Source: DASPKS01 sp035628035 (lineage in GTDB: Bacteria > Bacteroidota > Rhodothermia > Rhodothermales > Rubricoccaceae). Taken from it: DNA of 6,829 bases. The notes under the pieces are model-generated. The model was given only the letters and a program-made list of their open reading frames with translations. It was not told the origin of the DNA and ran no database searches. The DNA lies in NCBI GenBank assembly GCA_035628035.1, contig DASPKS010000129.1, positions 1 through 6,829 on the forward strand, written 5' to 3'. The position numbers were made by a program, and so were the translations under genes. This document shows positions 5,145 through 6,829 of this stretch, piece after piece (within the stretch, counting starts at the first letter, position 1; every line of letters begins with the position of its first letter).

Positions 5145-6485
5145 ATGCTGTTCCTCGGGAGCATCCTCACCAGCCTCATCCTCGCCGTCGCGCTCGTGCT
5201 GGCGGCCGCCGTCGCGGGCGTCATGGGGTACCACTACGTCCAGGCGCGCCTCCGCGAGCGCCGGGGCATCCCCTTCGAGCCGGCCGTCGCCGACGCCGCC
5301 GACGCCGAGGCCGCCGAGCGCGCCCGCGCGAAGAGCGCCGAGGAGATCGCGCAGATCCGCGCGCGCATCGAGGCCCTCATGGACCGGCAGCAGCTCCAGC
5401 ACGAGACGCAGAGCCAGCACCTCGCGCAGCAGCTCGACACGGTGAATCAGAGCCTCCAGCAGCAGGACCGGAAGCTCGACGGGCTCCGCAGCGAGGTCCG
5501 CCACGAGCTCCGCCGCCACGACGGCGAGCTCACCGAGCTCCGCCAGCAGCTCGCCCATGCCCTCGACGCGTTCTGGAAGGCGACGCCGATCGGGTTGCCC
5601 GGCCCGGACGGCGCCCCCCTCCCCCTCCCGCCGGCCGAGGCCGCGCCGCCGGAGCCCCCGGTAGCGCCCGCGACGGCGCAGCCCGCCGAGCCGGTCTGGC
5701 CGACGGCACCGATGGGCGGCGACGGATCGACGCCGAGCCCCGTAACGCCGAGCCCTGCACCCCCGGCCCATCCCGCCGAGGCGAAGGGCACCGGGTTCGC
5801 GGAGGATGTCGCCCTCGACGCTGTCTTCCTCGAAGACGTCGCGCCGCCCGCGCCGCCCCCGGCGTCCTTCGCCGAGGAGGTAACCCCCGTCGAGCCCATC
5901 GCGTGGGAGGACCCCTTTGCCGGGATGTTCCTCGACTCGGAGAGCGAGGCGCCTGCGGCCCCGCCCGCCGCCCCGCTCGCGTCGCCTACCGGCCCCACGC
6001 CGTCGGTGTTCGCGCCGATGGACGCCTACTTCGAGGACGCCCCGGCAGCCCCGCCAGCGAAGACCCCGGAGCCTCCCAAGGCTTCCCCGTCCCCGCCGGT
6101 CCCCGCCGTGCCGGCGCAGCCTGCCGCGCCCGTGGCAGTGGCGCCGCCTATGGCACCGCCGGCCGTTGCGCCGCCGGCCAGCGCGGCTCCTCCCCCCCCG
6201 GCCAGCGCGGCCCCCCCGCCGCCCCCGCCGGCGGGGGCCGACGACCTCACCGTCGTCTCGGGCATCGACCAGTCGGTCCAGCAGAAGCTCTACGCCCTCG
6301 GCGTCGTCTCGCTCGACGAGATGGCCCGGTGGAGCCGCGCCGACGCCCGCCGCATCAGCGCGAGCCTCGACGTGCCGGAGGACACCATCATGCACCAGTG
6401 GATCTTCGAGGCGCAGTCGGTGCTGTTCGACCGGTACCAGCAGCAGATGGGGACGCCCAAGGGCGGACGTGCTGTGCCCGCCTGA
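5145..6485 (+). CDS. Membrane-anchored coiled-coil protein with Pro/Ala linker and C-terminal HHH-like domain
   Basis: A 446-residue protein of modular design. Residues 4-27 form a transmembrane segment; Arg35, 37, 39 and 40 directly after it predict that the rest faces the cytoplasm. Residues about 54-143 are a Gln/Glu/Arg-rich coiled coil. Residues about 148-364 are a long disordered Pro/Ala linker broken by short acidic-aromatic patches. Residues about 365-430 (from DDLTVVSGI through LGVVSLDEMARW to MHQWIFEAQ) match the pattern of the helix-hairpin-helix_5/DUF4332-type domain (DDLT-I-GIG, then GI-T--QLA, then W---A). In the hairpin the second Gly is replaced by Asp (SGIDQSV), so DNA binding may be lost. 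The role is unknown; scaffolding between membrane and a cytoplasmic partner fits the layout. The ATG at 5145 is placed directly before the membrane segment. Its stop lies 9 bases from the stop of the converging TonB receptor. Confidence 0.8.
   Translation: MLFLGSILTSLILAVALVLAAAVAGVMGYHYVQARLRERRGIPFEPAVADAADAEAAERARAKSAEEIAQIRARIEALMDRQQLQHETQSQHLAQQLDTVNQSLQQQDRKLDGLRSEVRHELRRHDGELTELRQQLAHALDAFWKATPIGLPGPDGAPLPLPPAEAAPPEPPVAPATAQPAEPVWPTAPMGGDGSTPSPVTPSPAPPAHPAEAKGTGFAEDVALDAVFLEDVAPPAPPPASFAEEVTPVEPIAWEDPFAGMFLDSESEAPAAPPAAPLASPTGPTPSVFAPMDAYFEDAPAAPPAKTPEPPKASPSPPVPAVPAQPAAPVAVAPPMAPPAVAPPASAAPPPPASAAPPPPPPAGADDLTVVSGIDQSVQQKLYALGVVSLDEMARWSRADARRISASLDVPEDTIMHQWIFEAQSVLFDRYQQQMGTPKGGRAVPA
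6174..6211 (+). repeat. 24-base-period direct repeat in the Pro/Ala linker, with C8 and C7 runs
   Basis: The 14-base unit CCGGCCAGCGCGGC occurs at 6174-6187 and again at 6198-6211, a period of 24 bases or 8 codons, encoding the repeated PPASAAPP. The copies are joined by a run of eight C (6192-6199) and followed by a run of seven C (6211-6217). The period keeps the frame, so repeat-unit gain or loss would only change linker length, whereas slippage in the C runs would shift the frame before the C-terminal domain. Confidence 0.8.
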
Positions 6486-6489
6486 GCGG

Positions 6490-6504
6490 GGCGCTCACAG
6501 CGCC
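6490..6504. terminator. Hairpin at the convergent gene junction
   Basis: GGCGCT and AGCGCC form a perfect six-pair stem around the loop CAC. It begins four bases after the plus-strand stop and overlaps the stop codon of the minus-strand TonB receptor (6495-6497). Its place between convergent genes fits a shared bidirectional terminator. Neither strand has the T-run of a standard intrinsic terminator, so the call is weak. Confidence 0.35.
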
Positions 6505-6829
6505 ACCTTCAGCCCGGCGTTGGCGATGAACCCGTCGGTGGGACCCCACACCGGCGGGAACGTGGGGTCGTCCGGCGGGCCGAGGACGAGCGGCATCGTG
6601 CGCGTCTGCCGCGCGTCGAGGACATTCTCGAGGTTGGCAAACACGTGGACGGGCCCGAACCGCCGCTGCGCCATCACGCCGGCGATGAGGTAGCCGGGGC
6701 TCTCCCCCCCGCCGGGCAGGGCCTGCGGGCCGGTGTAGTACGCTTCCAGCCCGACGCGGCCGCGCCCGTGCTGCTCCCACACGAGCACGGTGTACGTCCG
6801 GTGCCGCGCCGTGAGCGGGAGCGTGGACG
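6495..6829 (-). CDS. TonB-dependent receptor, C-terminal part (cut by window edge)
   Basis: The last 110 residues of an outer-membrane beta-barrel are visible; the start and the plug domain lie beyond the right edge. The frame is open to the edge and reads as alternating polar/hydrophobic strands: RHRTYTVLVWEQ, RVGLEAYYTGPQALPG, GYLIAGVMAQRRFGPVHVFANLENVLDARQTR (given in parts), then PVWGPTDGFIANAGLKVAL before the stop. The F-NLEN--D-RQTR--P and VW-P-DG---N-G-K patterns are typical of TonB-dependent receptors from Bacteroidota and relatives, which import metal chelates or other large ligands using TonB-ExbBD energy. The last residue is Leu rather than the more usual Phe or Trp. The ligand cannot be deduced from this part. 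An internal GTG at 6788 is not the real start, because the barrel pattern continues upstream of it. Confidence 0.85.
   Translation of the reverse strand, partial: STLPLTARHRTYTVLVWEQHGRGRVGLEAYYTGPQALPGGGESPGYLIAGVMAQRRFGPVHVFANLENVLDARQTRTMPLVLGPPDDPTFPPVWGPTDGFIANAGLKVAL

Noticed and set aside
6026..6265. Minus-strand Gly/Ala-rich small open frame.
   Set aside because: It is the reverse complement of the Pro/Ala linker and has no signal of its own.
4389..6395. Minus-strand extension of the multihaem frame through the two plus-strand genes.
   Set aside because: The lipoprotein signal at 4388 sets the start, and the upstream part is Arg/Gly-rich shadow of the plus-strand genes.

Overview
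The window is very GC-rich, densely coding, and reads as the chromosome of a Gram-negative bacterium with an outer membrane: it has a TonB-dependent-receptor C-terminus, two lipoproteins with lipoboxes and a secreted beta-helix protein. High GC, few Shine-Dalgarno sequences and the mix of families suggest a Rhodothermota/Bacteroidota-type marine or halophilic organism (Rhodothermales-like). That placement is inference. There is no rRNA, tRNA, CRISPR array or transposase.

Layout: five genes lie on the minus strand from 4388 down to 1. First is a 701-residue lipoprotein with seven CXXCH haem-c sites and six TPR repeats (4388-2283). Its stop overlaps (ATGA) the start of a second lipoprotein (2286-1264) that carries an EF-hand loop and one CXXCH in a context resembling cytochrome P460. 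After a 41-base gap come folB (1222-857) and folK (860-354), again joined by an ATGA overlap. They encode two consecutive steps of folate synthesis. A 69-base gap containing a good sigma70-like promoter separates folK from a secreted parallel beta-helix protein cut by the left edge (284-1).

Two plus-strand genes run divergently from the cytochrome lipoprotein. The first (4539-5117) is an unrecognised single-pass membrane protein, probably periplasmic. The second (5145-6485) is a single-pass membrane protein with a coiled coil, a very long Pro/Ala linker and a C-terminal helix-hairpin-helix-like domain, probably cytoplasmic. A TonB-dependent receptor gene (6829-6495, minus, N-terminal part beyond the right edge) converges on this pair, with a perfect hairpin at the junction.

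The least explained parts are the coupled haem lipoprotein pair and the divergent pair of membrane-anchored proteins with opposite predicted topologies. The folate genes and the TonB receptor are ordinary.
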